The notes under the pieces: generated by a model
What the model was told of the DNA's origin: nothing
Database searches by the model: none
The model's input: only the letters and a program-made list of their open reading frames with translations
From: an uncultured Opitutia bacterium
GTDB taxonomy: Bacteria > Verrucomicrobiota > Verrucomicrobiia > Opitutales > UBA953
Assembly: GCA_903855995.1 (NCBI GenBank)
Contig: CAIOAN010000007.1
Coordinates: 228,501 to 292,500 of the forward strand
Direction: 5' to 3'
Length of the DNA: 64,000 nt
In this document: piece after piece, positions 40,301 through 48,506 of the stretch
How the letters are laid out: each line of letters starts with the position of its first letter
Numbering within the stretch: the first letter of the stretch is position 1
Program-made: the position numbers and the translations under genes

Positions 40301-41875
40301 GTCGTCGAGGTCATAGCGCGCATACTTGCTCATTCGATAGCCGCCTTTGTCGAATTGATTGGTGTTGGGGTAGAAGGAACGGGCGCCGAGAGTGGCTTCG
40401 TTGGCAGTCCAATCCAGGTCCTTGTAGAGTCGGTAATAATCGCGCACGAGATGCCAGAGCGGTCCGACGAGCCGGCGCGGCTGCCGGTCCCAAGCGGTGT
40501 TCACGGTCGTGGTCGGGGGGGTCGAACTGGTGTCGACGAGCGGCTGGCCCATTTCATCTTCCCGGATGAAGACCGGGCTCCAGGGAAGATATTTGGTGCC
40601 GGTGGTGCCGAGGTTTCGGCTGGGATTATCGACGTTGATCTCGTACATCGGCACCCATACGCGGGGCCGGGGGTCGGGCGAGGTCACGGTGCCCGGGTTC
40701 ACCTTGGCGGTCCCGTAACTCGGAAACCACGAACGGCGCTGTCCGAGGATGGGGTCGGCGGTGTACGCTTCGATGACGGTCTCGTGCCCGGCACCGGAGC
40801 CGAAGTCGGACTTGTCGAACTGCGTATCATCCATCTCGAAGGCCAGGGAGAGGTCGCGACGAAGGCCGCCCCGGTAGCTGTCGGCTAGGACGCCCGCCGT
40901 CCAGAGGGATTGCTGGTGGAAGGTTAGCTTGGGCGGTGAGAGTCCGGCGGCGGCGGGATCGTTGAGGTCGTAGCCTGGCAGCATGGCGAGCTCCGCCGTC
41001 GAGAGCAAGGAGGCGAACCTGGGCTCCTGGATGTTAACGTTTTTCAAGCCGAGCAGCAGCTCGGTCCCACGTCGAACTGGTGAGCGCAAAGCGTTGACGG
41101 TACTCAGTTCATCCGGGGCCGCTTTGGTTAAGTCGCGTGAGTCGCGCAAGCCGATCACGGCCTTCACGCCCTCGTCGCCAATCCAATACGCGAAGTTTCC
41201 GGTGGTGCTATTGGTCCAGGGGCCGGGCAGGGGAATCTTCGGCAGGGCGATGCGTCCGTCGATGTCATCGGCCGTCCCCGTGATCCCGTCGGGCCCTGGG
41301 TCGAGTAAGGCACTGCCGTTTCCGACCAAGGTCGCATAACTTTCGGCGTTTCCCGCCGCGAAACTGATTGGATAATCCCTTTGCCAGGGGGCCCAATAAG
41401 TGGCGTCGTAGTCGGCTACACCGGAGAGACTCACCGACTGCGCCATGCAGACGGAATTATTGGCTAAGGTCTTCCCGCCCTTGCCGCTGATCAGCCACTG
41501 CGGCGGTTCATCGGGCTTGTCTGTTCTCCAGACGCCAGTCCAGTAACGCTGTCCTTGACCGTACCTCAGCGTGACGGACAAGGCCGGATCGAAGGGACTG
41601 ACGGGGGCGGCGGTGCAGGATAACTCTCCGGTCGCGGTGCTGCGCACATCCGGCCCCGCCGCCTGTTGCAGGTGGCCGAGCGCCAGCCTCGCGGCCATGG
41701 TGGCGTTGAGGCGCGCCCGGGCAGCCAGCATCGACCACTTCATGGCACGCGACTCAATCGTGAGGAAAGAGGTCAGCGCCAGCATCATGACGACGATCAT
41801 CGCCATGATGGTCAGGGAAAGTATCAACGAAAACCCCGCCCGCTTAGGGGTGCGTCCTGATGGCCAAAAACTCAC
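37376..41875 (-). CDS. Verru_Chthon cassette protein A-like giant surface protein
   Basis: 1499 residues. The N-terminus KRAGFSLILSLTIMAMIV resembles a type IV prepilin or pseudopilin leader, with a long helix but no Glu at position 5. Then comes RLNATMAARLALGHLQQAAG followed by PDVRSTA, a signature I know from the Verru_Chthon cassette A family of Verrucomicrobium and Chthoniobacter. The rest is a large secreted region with no recognised catalytic domain. The function of the family is unknown; a pilus-related or surface role is inferred. Cassette B, C and D are not nearby. It overlaps the upstream unknown gene by four bases. Confidence 0.85.
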   Translation of the reverse strand: MSFWPSGRTPKRAGFSLILSLTIMAMIVVMMLALTSFLTIESRAMKWSMLAARARLNATMAARLALGHLQQAAGPDVRSTATGELSCTAAPVSPFDPALSVTLRYGQGQRYWTGVWRTDKPDEPPQWLISGKGGKTLANNSVCMAQSVSLSGVADYDATYWAPWQRDYPISFAAGNAESYATLVGNGSALLDPGPDGITGTADDIDGRIALPKIPLPGPWTNSTTGNFAYWIGDEGVKAVIGLRDSRDLTKAAPDELSTVNALRSPVRRGTELLLGLKNVNIQEPRFASLLSTAELAMLPGYDLNDPAAAGLSPPKLTFHQQSLWTAGVLADSYRGGLRRDLSLAFEMDDTQFDKSDFGSGAGHETVIEAYTADPILGQRRSWFPSYGTAKVNPGTVTSPDPRPRVWVPMYEINVDNPSRNLGTTGTKYLPWSPVFIREDEMGQPLVDTSSTPPTTTVNTAWDRQPRRLVGPLWHLVRDYYRLYKDLDWTANEATLGARSFYPNTNQFDKGGYRMSKYARYDLDDALWSGGGKTTSPYTDGYDSTTDPLGWVNGLKGGDLTGHGVGRFIPRPVRGAYMPTVHRLSMVFSLRTVSTGADYTLKLVCTPVLVIHNPYNVRLKLKEPTSAEPDNRVKGGLKISFSQFDQMRLQIFTHTGNDTSQPISSTATSRIVDSLFNFPAASDASTGSNAENLVAVVPATTLEPGEFAVFTSKDLVDASALGKSTDAAQIPILNMQRGFYFTGGFYTDISASSVAAPYKFKSADQVKCCIDLTSSMYWHHWIYLNSGWKKHLKNDTVSADGQDLGADEVLGTSRSNSLASYAHYINVGGSGFNATHLGDAGSVANPVIVGPVSALRAITENAPGAVVAAFDTRARVADAARTTTYDRSALSWFSAQSNPVPAAHPAWLFSNPLPQTSSNPALNGLPGIGMASLRTQLFGGDELALSGATTSWSNFLQTDPTKANGASALGGPSHGASGLSAAIEVEIPLAAPTSIGQLMHANLSAWDWMPYRTVGNSFPSLVVPLDKSWTQGTPHTNASYIGGHTFGDMSYLMNNALWDSFFFSGATPSLNSSSRNGNYNAVRSRSLVQTMADFASGIPLPANPRLTLYQSSNNLAGQAITADGFVTDSTGAAPDGYRRFSSYLLNQGAFNVNSTSVEAWTGLYASLKGLALGSQAANSPSATNNTRFPRIISGATQAPTTRNIADAAYWNGYANLSDTQIRALATATVAEIKARAQFLQRTERDQEYPPGTSPCPAGRRFRGFPAAQNPGTPFLGLCEFVNRYLGPTKTPGAMVSTTTSSSRSYYPIENTAADTTLPVTAQNVRWMFRSGTLESAIARADKSLGTETLAKTPSGGKSIDPSVSHNWSNGGVAGGRTGMPPGLFFRNVEILDTDNVNRTHTGFGASGCLFQGDLLQALGPVLATRSDTFRIRAYGEANEDLGIGQGAVLELVVQRTPDYIDPTNLPHDRLRDSKKSPINVLLGRRFIILSFRWLAPNEV

Positions 41876-42621
41876 CTGAGGGAGATTATCTTGCGACCGG
41901 CGGATTTTTTATCGCCTCCGTGGGAGGGATTCGTCGGTGCGTTCGGCGGGGACTTGAGGTCTGCCGTGATTCTTTCTTCCACCCCGCGCACCTTAATCAA
42001 TCCTTCTTCGCCCGGAGCGGGCATCAGAAAGAGGATGGAACGGATGTCTTCCATCTGCAGCCAGCGCAGGCCGCCCGCTACCTGCCAGTCGCCGCCTTCG
42101 TTCGGGAGGAAGAACTGAGCCTGGCCGTACTGCTCGGCTTTGACCTCGGGGTGCAAGGTGAGCTCCTGGCCTGAGGGTAGGACACGCCGCGTGCCGGGCA
42201 TGCTGAGTCCGACGGGCTTGGGGCAGAGGTTGAAGAAGCGGATGGTGCCGGCGGCGGCGGCTCCGCCGTTATCCGGAATGAGGTTTAGGCGGGTGGAGCT
42301 CCCTGAACCGGAGATGATCGCGATGAAGCGAGCGCCCGAGGCGGGCAGGGGGCTGGAGGCCAGTGGGACTAGCGGTTCCTTCGGGTCTTCCGTCTTAGCT
42401 TTTTGATAGACGGTCAGGCGCCTTTCATGGCATCGGCTGTCGAGCGGTTCGGTCAGCGCATGGGAGAACAGGGTGACAGGTGCGGGCCGCCCCTCGGCGT
42501 TCATCATCGTGACCTCCATCTGGGGCTCATCGAAGCTCATGAGTTTAAGCGTCACCTGCGCGGCCCCCGGGTCGGGTGCCACCGCTCCGAGCATGAGCAG
42601 GTGTATGAGCATGCAGGGCAT
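41872..42621 (-). CDS. Unknown exported protein, partner of Verru_Chthon A
   Basis: 249 residues. A short hydrophobic start (MLIHLLMLGAVAPDPGAAQ) suggests export, with initiation at 42621 or 42612. The body has beta-strand character (LMSFDEPQMEVTMM, TIRFFNLCPKPVGLSM, AQFFLPNEGGDWQVAGGLRW) and a Lys-rich tail. I know similar short proteins preceding Verru_Chthon genes only by impression. The ATGA overlap with the next gene argues for a joint function. It is first in the 9.5 kb run that ends with the iron-type transporter. Confidence 0.65.
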   Translation of the reverse strand: MPCMLIHLLMLGAVAPDPGAAQVTLKLMSFDEPQMEVTMMNAEGRPAPVTLFSHALTEPLDSRCHERRLTVYQKAKTEDPKEPLVPLASSPLPASGARFIAIISGSGSSTRLNLIPDNGGAAAAGTIRFFNLCPKPVGLSMPGTRRVLPSGQELTLHPEVKAEQYGQAQFFLPNEGGDWQVAGGLRWLQMEDIRSILFLMPAPGEEGLIKVRGVEERITADLKSPPNAPTNPSHGGDKKSAGRKIISLR

Positions 42622-42711
42622 TGAGGTCGTCCTGCCCCGAGCGTCTACCCTATTGGAGGCCTTGGTTTTATTTTAACTTATTAGCAGTCCGTCCGCCGCC
42701 TGCTTGTCACG

Positions 42712-42736
42712 AGAAGCCCGTCTGGAGGGCTTTTCT
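42712..42736 (+). terminator. Weak terminator-like hairpin upstream of dnaB
   Basis: AAGCCC pairs with GGGCTT around a seven-base loop and is followed by TTCT. It lies between divergent genes with no plus-strand gene upstream to end. It could close a short transcript, attenuate dnaB, or be fortuitous. Confidence 0.35.
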
Positions 42737-42740
42737 GCGT

Positions 42741-42773
42741 CAATTGTGACAATTGCTTGCGTCTTTATTCACA
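42741..42773. promoter_or_regulatory. dnaB upstream sites: palindrome and DnaA box
   Basis: CAATTGTGACAATTG at 42741-42755 is a perfect inverted repeat with a single central base. TTATTCACA at 42765-42773 matches the DnaA box TTATNCACA. CTTGCGTCT occurs twice (42756-42764 and 42789-42797). All lie within 70 bases of the dnaB start. Confidence 0.5.
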
Positions 42774-42807
42774 GCAGGTTGCGTGTAACTTGCGTCTAAT
42801 TCTGGCT

Positions 42808-44286
42808 ATGCAGACGCGACCACTCCGAGCAAAGTCCACCTCCTCCATGACAGACTCCTCCGCTGGTCGCCACGCCCGTCCGCGCCGCCCCAGTCCCCCA
42901 AATTACGGCGACCGGGTTCCGCCCCACAACCTCGACGCCGAGCGCGGCCTGATCGCGAGCATCATCGTCGATGGCGGCGACACACTGCAGCGCTGTCTTG
43001 AGCAGCGTGTCACACACGATTATTTCTTCGATCCGAAGCACCAGGATATCTATGAAATCGCCGTTAAACTCTCGCAGGCGAGTACGGGCATCGATGAGAT
43101 CACCCTGACCGAGCAGCTCCGCCGCGAGGGGAAACTGGAGTCCGCCGGCGGCGCCGCCTACGTCAATGAACTCACGGGGCTGATCTCCTCGAGCGCCCAT
43201 GCGCCGCACTGGCTGGCGATTATCCGTGAGAAGCACTTTCTCCGCCAGCTGATCTCCACGGCGGTTACGACAGTCGAGAAGGCGCACGCGCATGCAGAGG
43301 GCATCGAACGCCTGCTTGAAGACGTCGAGCAGTCCTTCTTCCGCATCAGCGAAGACCGCATCTCAGAATCGGCCGTCACCATCGACCGCCCAATCGACGA
43401 GGCGATGGAGCTCGTGCAGCGCATTATCCGAGACCGCAATTCCGTGCAGGGCATCCCGACGGGTTTCCCGGATCTGGATGCGATGACTTTCGGTTTCCAA
43501 AGCGGTCAGATGATCGTGGTGGCCGCCCGTCCTGGCATGGGTAAAACATCCATCGCCTTGAACTTCATCGAAGCCGCCCTTTTCCCGAAGCCCAGTTCGG
43601 ATAAGAAGCCGGCTAACGTGCTGCTGTTCTCCCTGGAAATGCCGGCGCGCGAACTAGCGCTGCGACTCCTCTGTTCCCGTGCTCGCGTCAACATGCAGAA
43701 GTTGCGGACGGCGCATCCGGACGAACGCATGCAGCTCGATCTCGTCCAGGCGGCCAAGGAATATAAGGGTCTCCCCTTGATCGTAGATGACAATGGCGGG
43801 CAGAATATCCTCGAAATCCGCGCCAAGTGCCGACGGGTCCATGCCCGCACGCCACTTGATATGGTCGTCATCGATTACATCCAGCTGATCAACGGCTTGG
43901 ACTCCGGTCTGCCGCGCGAGCAGCAGATCGCTGAGGTCTCGCGTAGCATCAAGGCCATGGCCAAGGAGTTCAAAATCCCGATTATCGCCTTGGCCCAGCT
44001 GAACCGTAAATCGGAGGACGAGGCCCGCCAGCCGCGCATGTCCGACTTACGCGAGTCCGGCTCCATTGAGCAGGATGCGGATATCGTCATGTTGATCTCC
44101 AAGCCGCCTATGAGTCAGGGTAAGGCCGCCGAAGCCGAGGCCGAACAGGCCGGTCAGGACGGCTGTTATGCCCGTCAGCTGATTGTGGCTAAGAATCGTA
44201 ACGGACCCACCTCCGACATCAACTTGCTCTTTAACCCGGGTCTCACACGCTTCGAATCTCCGGCCAAAGAATACCGTAATGAATAA
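42808..44286 (+). CDS. dnaB: Replicative DNA helicase
   Basis: 492 residues from the ATG giving MQTRPLRAKS; ATG at 42847 (MTDSSAG) is an alternative. The N-terminal primase-contact domain begins PHNLDAERGLIASIIVDGGD. The RecA-like core has GIPTGFPDLDAMTFG, Walker A ARPGMGKTS, VLLFSLEMPARELALRLLCS, Walker B VIDYIQLI, and LRESGSIEQDADIVM. The hexamer unwinds DNA at the fork. The gene overlaps bamA by eight bases, an unusual link between replication and envelope genes. Confidence 0.95.
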   Translation: MQTRPLRAKSTSSMTDSSAGRHARPRRPSPPNYGDRVPPHNLDAERGLIASIIVDGGDTLQRCLEQRVTHDYFFDPKHQDIYEIAVKLSQASTGIDEITLTEQLRREGKLESAGGAAYVNELTGLISSSAHAPHWLAIIREKHFLRQLISTAVTTVEKAHAHAEGIERLLEDVEQSFFRISEDRISESAVTIDRPIDEAMELVQRIIRDRNSVQGIPTGFPDLDAMTFGFQSGQMIVVAARPGMGKTSIALNFIEAALFPKPSSDKKPANVLLFSLEMPARELALRLLCSRARVNMQKLRTAHPDERMQLDLVQAAKEYKGLPLIVDDNGGQNILEIRAKCRRVHARTPLDMVVIDYIQLINGLDSGLPREQQIAEVSRSIKAMAKEFKIPIIALAQLNRKSEDEARQPRMSDLRESGSIEQDADIVMLISKPPMSQGKAAEAEAEQAGQDGCYARQLIVAKNRNGPTSDINLLFNPGLTRFESPAKEYRNE

Positions 44287-46765
44287 CCCCTCCCTTCGCC
44301 GCAGCTGGCTCCGCGCCGCCTGCTTCGCCCTCGCCTTGACGCCGCTGGGCTCCCTTGCTCAAGCCGCCACGGAGGTCAAGGAGCCCAAGATACGCTCGAT
44401 TCAGGTGAAGACCGACGGAGGCGTCGTCTCCGAGCAATTCGTCCTCGGCTATGTGGCTTTGCGCACCGGCGAGTCATTTTCAAAGGATGCTGTCGCTAGC
44501 ACCGTCCGCTCGCTTTTCGCCACGGGCCGTTTCGCGCAGGCCTCGGTAGTTCCCACGTATGATCTGAAGACAGGCGAAGTCGATGTGACGATCTCCGTCG
44601 AACCGCGACCGATCGTGAAGAGTATCGATTACATCGGCGGCGACGGCCTCATCGAGAAAGATACGACGAGCTGGTTTGGCGGAACCAAGCTTGAGGATAT
44701 CAAAATCGGTGAGCCCCTCGATCCCGCTGCCTTGCGGCGCGCTGAGATCAAGTTGCAGGCTGAACTTCGTAAGAAGCGTCCTTTCACGGTTGTCACCTCC
44801 CAGCTGGTGAATGTCCCCGGAGGCAAGCAGATCGCCGTCATCATTAAAGAAGGTGCGGAGCTCAGGGTGGATAATGTCGTCATTCAGGGCGCCGGCGCCC
44901 TCACCGAAGCCGATGTTATCGCCGGCGCCGACCTGAAAGCCAACAACTGGCGCTGGTGGAAGTTCTCATGGCTCACGAGCAGCGGACGTCTCGACCCGGA
45001 GGATTATCGGAAGGACTGCCAGCGCATCCGTGAGTTTTACCGCTCCAAGGGTTACCTCGACGTCAAGGTCGAGGACGTTGATCCCGACAAGGCCTGCCTG
45101 GTTAAAGATCTCTCCGCCGGCTCCGGCTGGCTGGATATCGTTTTCAAAGTCACCGAAGGCCGCCGCTATGCGATTGGGCCCATCACCTTGGAAGGAAACC
45201 GCCTCGGCGGGACTGATCCTGTCTTCGCCACGGCCGCCCTTCAGAAGGTGCTGGCGGAACCCTCCTTGCGGCGCGGTGCACACCCCACGGAGTATGATCA
45301 TATTGCGACGGGTGATGCGTTCTCGACCAATGCCGTCGAGGCGGCGTCCGATAAGCTCAAGGAATACTACGGGCAGATGGGCTATATCAACTCCCAGGTC
45401 CAGGTCGGCCGGAAGCCGGATCTGGCGACCGGGGTCATCGGCTTGAAGTTCACCATCGAAGAAGGCCAGCGCTTTTCTGTCCGCGCCGTCGAGATTCAAG
45501 GTAACACGAAGACGCGTTCGACGGTAATCGCCCGCGAGCTCGCGCTCGGGCCCGGCGAGGTCTTCGACTTGGCGCGCACGCGGGTCTCCGAGGCGCGTCT
45601 CCGCAACACGCAGTTCTTCGAACAAGTCACGGTCGCCCCGGTACCTACGTCGGTCCCAGGCCAGGATGACCTCCGCGTCACGGTCAAGGAAGGCCCCACG
45701 GGCCAGGTGAGTTTTGGCGCTGGCTACAGCACGGTCGAAGGATTGGTCGGATTCGTTGAATATTCTGAAGCCAACTTCGATTATTCCAATCCCGAGGGAT
45801 TTTACCGTGGCGATGGACAGAAGTTCCGCGTCCGCGTCTCGGTCGGCAGCTTGTCGAGCTCGATTGAGCATTCGTTCGAAGAGCCTGCGCTCTGGGAGCG
45901 CGACCTGGCGGTCGGCTACTCGATTGAACGTCGTTATGCCGGTTACGCCTCCGCCAATTACTCCGTGTTGACGGAGGGTGTCAGTCTCTACGCCCGCCGC
46001 CGCATCTTCCGCGATATCGAAGGCCGCATCGCCTATAATCTTCGTCGCGTGAGCGTCGGCAACGTCACGGCCTCTGCTCCGGCCGACGTCGTCACCGAGA
46101 ACGGGCACCCCAAGGTGATTTCCTCCGTTTCGGCTTCGTTGGTTTACGACACTCGTGACGAATACAATTTCCCCACCAAGGGATCGCGGGTCTCGCTGAC
46201 CGAGGAACTTGCCGGCAACGGACTCGGCGGGAACATCAAATACCTAAAATCCGAATTGCGCGCAGGGCGATGGTTCCTGGTGTCGCCGACGGCGGAGCAG
46301 ACGGTTTCCGTCATTGCCCGCACAGGCCTGCTCACGGGCAGCGGCGGCTATCTACCCTTCTACGAACGCTTCTATCTCGGTGGCGCCTACGACATGCGCG
46401 GATTCAATTACAACGACGTGGGGGCTTATTCGACTTACGATACGCAGTTCGGGAATCAGCCGATGGGCGGCCTCACCTACGGCTATTTCAGCACGGAGTA
46501 TACGATCAAGGCCGCGGATAATCTGCGTTTCGCCGCCTTCTATGACTTCGGCTTGGTGAATCGTTCTGAAACCGACTTCAGCACCGCTGAAGCCAATTCG
46601 GACTGGGGCGTGGGCATGCGCATCCTGCTGGGCGGAGCCGTCATGCGGCTTGATTTCGGCTTCCCGCTGAAGTCCACGCTCGTCCCGGCCAACCTGCCTA
46701 CTGCCGGCCAGAAAGTGAATGCCGGGGGTATGAAGTTTAACTTCAGCTTCGGGACGGTCTTTTGA
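44279..46765 (+). CDS. bamA: Outer-membrane protein assembly factor BamA
   Basis: 828 residues from the ATG that overlaps the dnaB end. A signal peptide (CFALALTPLGSLAQA) precedes POTRA-type repeats (about 35-460) and the 16-stranded Omp85 barrel. The barrel shows GQVSFGAGYSTVEGLVGFVE, the lid-loop motif YDMRGFN with the invariant Arg-Gly-Phe, and a terminal KFNFSFGTVF ending in Phe. BamA inserts outer-membrane proteins. skp and lpxD follow, as in many diderm bacteria. No Shine-Dalgarno site is visible. Confidence 0.95.
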   Translation: MNNPSLRRSWLRAACFALALTPLGSLAQAATEVKEPKIRSIQVKTDGGVVSEQFVLGYVALRTGESFSKDAVASTVRSLFATGRFAQASVVPTYDLKTGEVDVTISVEPRPIVKSIDYIGGDGLIEKDTTSWFGGTKLEDIKIGEPLDPAALRRAEIKLQAELRKKRPFTVVTSQLVNVPGGKQIAVIIKEGAELRVDNVVIQGAGALTEADVIAGADLKANNWRWWKFSWLTSSGRLDPEDYRKDCQRIREFYRSKGYLDVKVEDVDPDKACLVKDLSAGSGWLDIVFKVTEGRRYAIGPITLEGNRLGGTDPVFATAALQKVLAEPSLRRGAHPTEYDHIATGDAFSTNAVEAASDKLKEYYGQMGYINSQVQVGRKPDLATGVIGLKFTIEEGQRFSVRAVEIQGNTKTRSTVIARELALGPGEVFDLARTRVSEARLRNTQFFEQVTVAPVPTSVPGQDDLRVTVKEGPTGQVSFGAGYSTVEGLVGFVEYSEANFDYSNPEGFYRGDGQKFRVRVSVGSLSSSIEHSFEEPALWERDLAVGYSIERRYAGYASANYSVLTEGVSLYARRRIFRDIEGRIAYNLRRVSVGNVTASAPADVVTENGHPKVISSVSASLVYDTRDEYNFPTKGSRVSLTEELAGNGLGGNIKYLKSELRAGRWFLVSPTAEQTVSVIARTGLLTGSGGYLPFYERFYLGGAYDMRGFNYNDVGAYSTYDTQFGNQPMGGLTYGYFSTEYTIKAADNLRFAAFYDFGLVNRSETDFSTAEANSDWGVGMRILLGGAVMRLDFGFPLKSTLVPANLPTAGQKVNAGGMKFNFSFGTVF

Positions 46766-46803
46766 TTGCCAAACCCCTTCAACTCCTGCTTTTCTTCCTT
46801 CCT

Positions 46804-47412
46804 ATGAAGTCCCTCGCTTTCCTGCTGTTTGTTGCCAGTTCTGCTTTTGTTTCGGCGGCCGCTCCTAATGTCGGCGTCGTCGACGAGGCCGAAGTTTTCA
46901 AGAAGTACGCCAAGGCTGTCGATCTGCAGGCTGAAATCAAGAAATCCCAGGAAGCCGCCCAGGCTGCCGTGGGCGAGCGCGAGAAGGCGCTCGTGCAGTT
47001 GCGCGATGAACTGCAGGGCATCCAGAAGCGGGGCCAGGACCCGATGCTCAGCGAAAACGGCAAGAAGACCGTCGCCGCTGAATTTGAAGCCAAGAACAAC
47101 ACCTTCCAGCAGCGCCGCGCCGAGCTCCAAGGTTTCATTAATGATGCGCAGGGCGCCATCCAGCAGCGTGCCGGCGAGCTCAACAAGCAGATTTTCGCCG
47201 ATATTCGCACCCAGTCGGAAAAAGTTTCGAAGGCCAAATCCTTGCAACTCATCGTCGGAAAGGGCGCCGTCTTCTTTGTCGACGCCTCTTTGGATGTGAC
47301 CGAAGATGTCATCAAGGAGTTGAACGACGCTTATAAGGCCAGCCAGCCGGCGGCCGCCCCGGCCGCTGCCCCTGCGGTTGCCCCTGCCGGCGATAAGCCG
47401 GCCGCCAAATAA
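46804..47412 (+). CDS. skp: Periplasmic chaperone Skp/OmpH
   Basis: 202 residues from the ATG giving signal peptide MKSLAFLLFVASSAFVSA. The mature part starts with the short strand VGVVDEAEVFKKY and continues with long helices (IKKSQEAAQAAVGEREKAL to INDAQGAIQQRAGEL), then LQLIVGKGAVFFVDASLDVT, as in Skp. Trimers hold unfolded outer-membrane proteins in transit to BamA. The tail is Ala/Pro low complexity (PAAAPAAAPAVAPAG). The gene follows bamA after 38 bases. Confidence 0.88.
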   Translation: MKSLAFLLFVASSAFVSAAAPNVGVVDEAEVFKKYAKAVDLQAEIKKSQEAAQAAVGEREKALVQLRDELQGIQKRGQDPMLSENGKKTVAAEFEAKNNTFQQRRAELQGFINDAQGAIQQRAGELNKQIFADIRTQSEKVSKAKSLQLIVGKGAVFFVDASLDVTEDVIKELNDAYKASQPAAAPAAAPAVAPAGDKPAAK

Positions 47413-47419
47413 GACTTTC

Positions 47420-47444
47420 GCGCCCCTGCTTATCGCCGGGGCGC
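47420..47444 (+). other. Hairpin between skp and lpxD
   Basis: GCGCCCC pairs with GGGGCGC around an 11-base loop, ending 13 bases before the lpxD ATG. With no strong T tract it is more likely an RNA stability or attenuation element than a full terminator. Confidence 0.5.
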
Positions 47445-47457
47445 TTCATTTGCAGTC

Positions 47458-48501
47458 ATGACAAACTCCTTCTCCATCGCTGAACTGACCTCCATGACCG
47501 GGGCGAAGTCCGTGGAAGGGCAGAATGTCGGTGTGATCACGGGGGTCGCTTCGCTCGCTGAGGCCACTTCTGCTGACCTTTCTTTTTTAGGTAACCCTAA
47601 GTATGCCTCCGAAGTATCTGCCACCAAAGCAGGGGCAGTTCTGGTGCCGATGGCTTATGTGGGCCAGCCTTCATCCGGACAGGTTTTTCTCCGGGTGGAA
47701 AACCCATCTTACGCGTTGGCCTTGCTTTGTTCGGTCTTGGAAGCGCGGCTTTGGCCGCGACCAGCTGCGGGCGTCCACACCTCCGCTGTTATTTCCTCCT
47801 CGGCCAAGGTTGCGCCCTCCGCGCATGTCGGGCCGCTTTGCGTCATCGGCGATCACGCTGAAGTCTCCGCCGGCGCGGTCATCGAAGCTCGTTGTTATAT
47901 CGGTGCCCAAGCCCGCATCGGGGCCGACACGTGGCTTAAGCCCGGAGTGAGCGTCGGCGACTACTGCCAAATCGGTGCCCGCTGTCGCATCCAATCTGGA
48001 GCTGTCATCGGTTCCGACGGCTTTGGCTATGAGCCGATCAACGGCGAGATTCAGCGCATCCCGCAGATCGGCAACGTGGTCTTGGAAGATGACGTCGAGG
48101 TCGGCGCCAATTCGACCCTCGACCGTGCTCGCTTCAGCAAGACCGTCGTCGGCCGGGGCACCAAAATCGATAATCTCGTCCAGATCGCACATAATGTCCG
48201 CATCGGCCGTCAGTGCCTTATCACCGCACAAGTCGGCATCGCCGGTAGCACAACCCTCGGCGACCACTGCGTCCTCGGTGGACAGTCTGGCGTGGCCGGA
48301 CATCTCACCCTCGGCGACCGCGTGAAGCTGGGCGCCCAGACGGGCCTTTTCGAGGATGTACCTGCCGATGGCTTCATGAACGGCACGCCGGCCGCGCCCT
48401 TCGGTCTGGAACGCCGACTGGTCGTCCTTTCGCGTCGTCTGCCTGAGCTGTTCAAAAAGGTTGATTCGCTGGCCGCCTCCTTGGACTCTGCTAAACGTTA
48501 A
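47458..48501 (+). CDS. lpxD: UDP-3-O-acylglucosamine N-acyltransferase
   Basis: 347 residues. It adds the second acyl chain in lipid A synthesis. The N-terminal uridine-binding domain ends around 100 ([16 protein letters not shown]). The left-handed beta helix of hexapeptide repeats follows ([20 protein letters not shown] and on), with the catalytic His in [10 protein letters not shown]. The C-terminus has [12 protein letters not shown] and a short helix. LPS is therefore expected. It shares the run with bamA and skp, a classic arrangement. Confidence 0.95.
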   Translation: MTNSFSIAELTSMTGAKSVEGQNVGVITGVASLAEATSADLSFLGNPKYASEVSATKAGAVLVPMAYVGQPSSGQVFLRVENPSYALALLCSVLEARLWPRPAAGVHTSAVISSSAKVAPSAHVGPLCVIGDHAEVSAGAVIEARCYIGAQARIGADTWLKPGVSVGDYCQIGARCRIQSGAVIGSDGFGYEPINGEIQRIPQIGNVVLEDDVEVGANSTLDRARFSKTVVGRGTKIDNLVQIAHNVRIGRQCLITAQVGIAGSTTLGDHCVLGGQSGVAGHLTLGDRVKLGAQTGLFEDVPADGFMNGTPAAPFGLERRLVVLSRRLPELFKKVDSLAASLDSAKR

Positions 48502-48506
48502 ACGAC

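Noticed and set aside
44966..46108. 380-residue minus-strand frame over bamA
   Set aside because: It is a shadow of the barrel-coding sequence; the plus-strand protein is a clear BamA.
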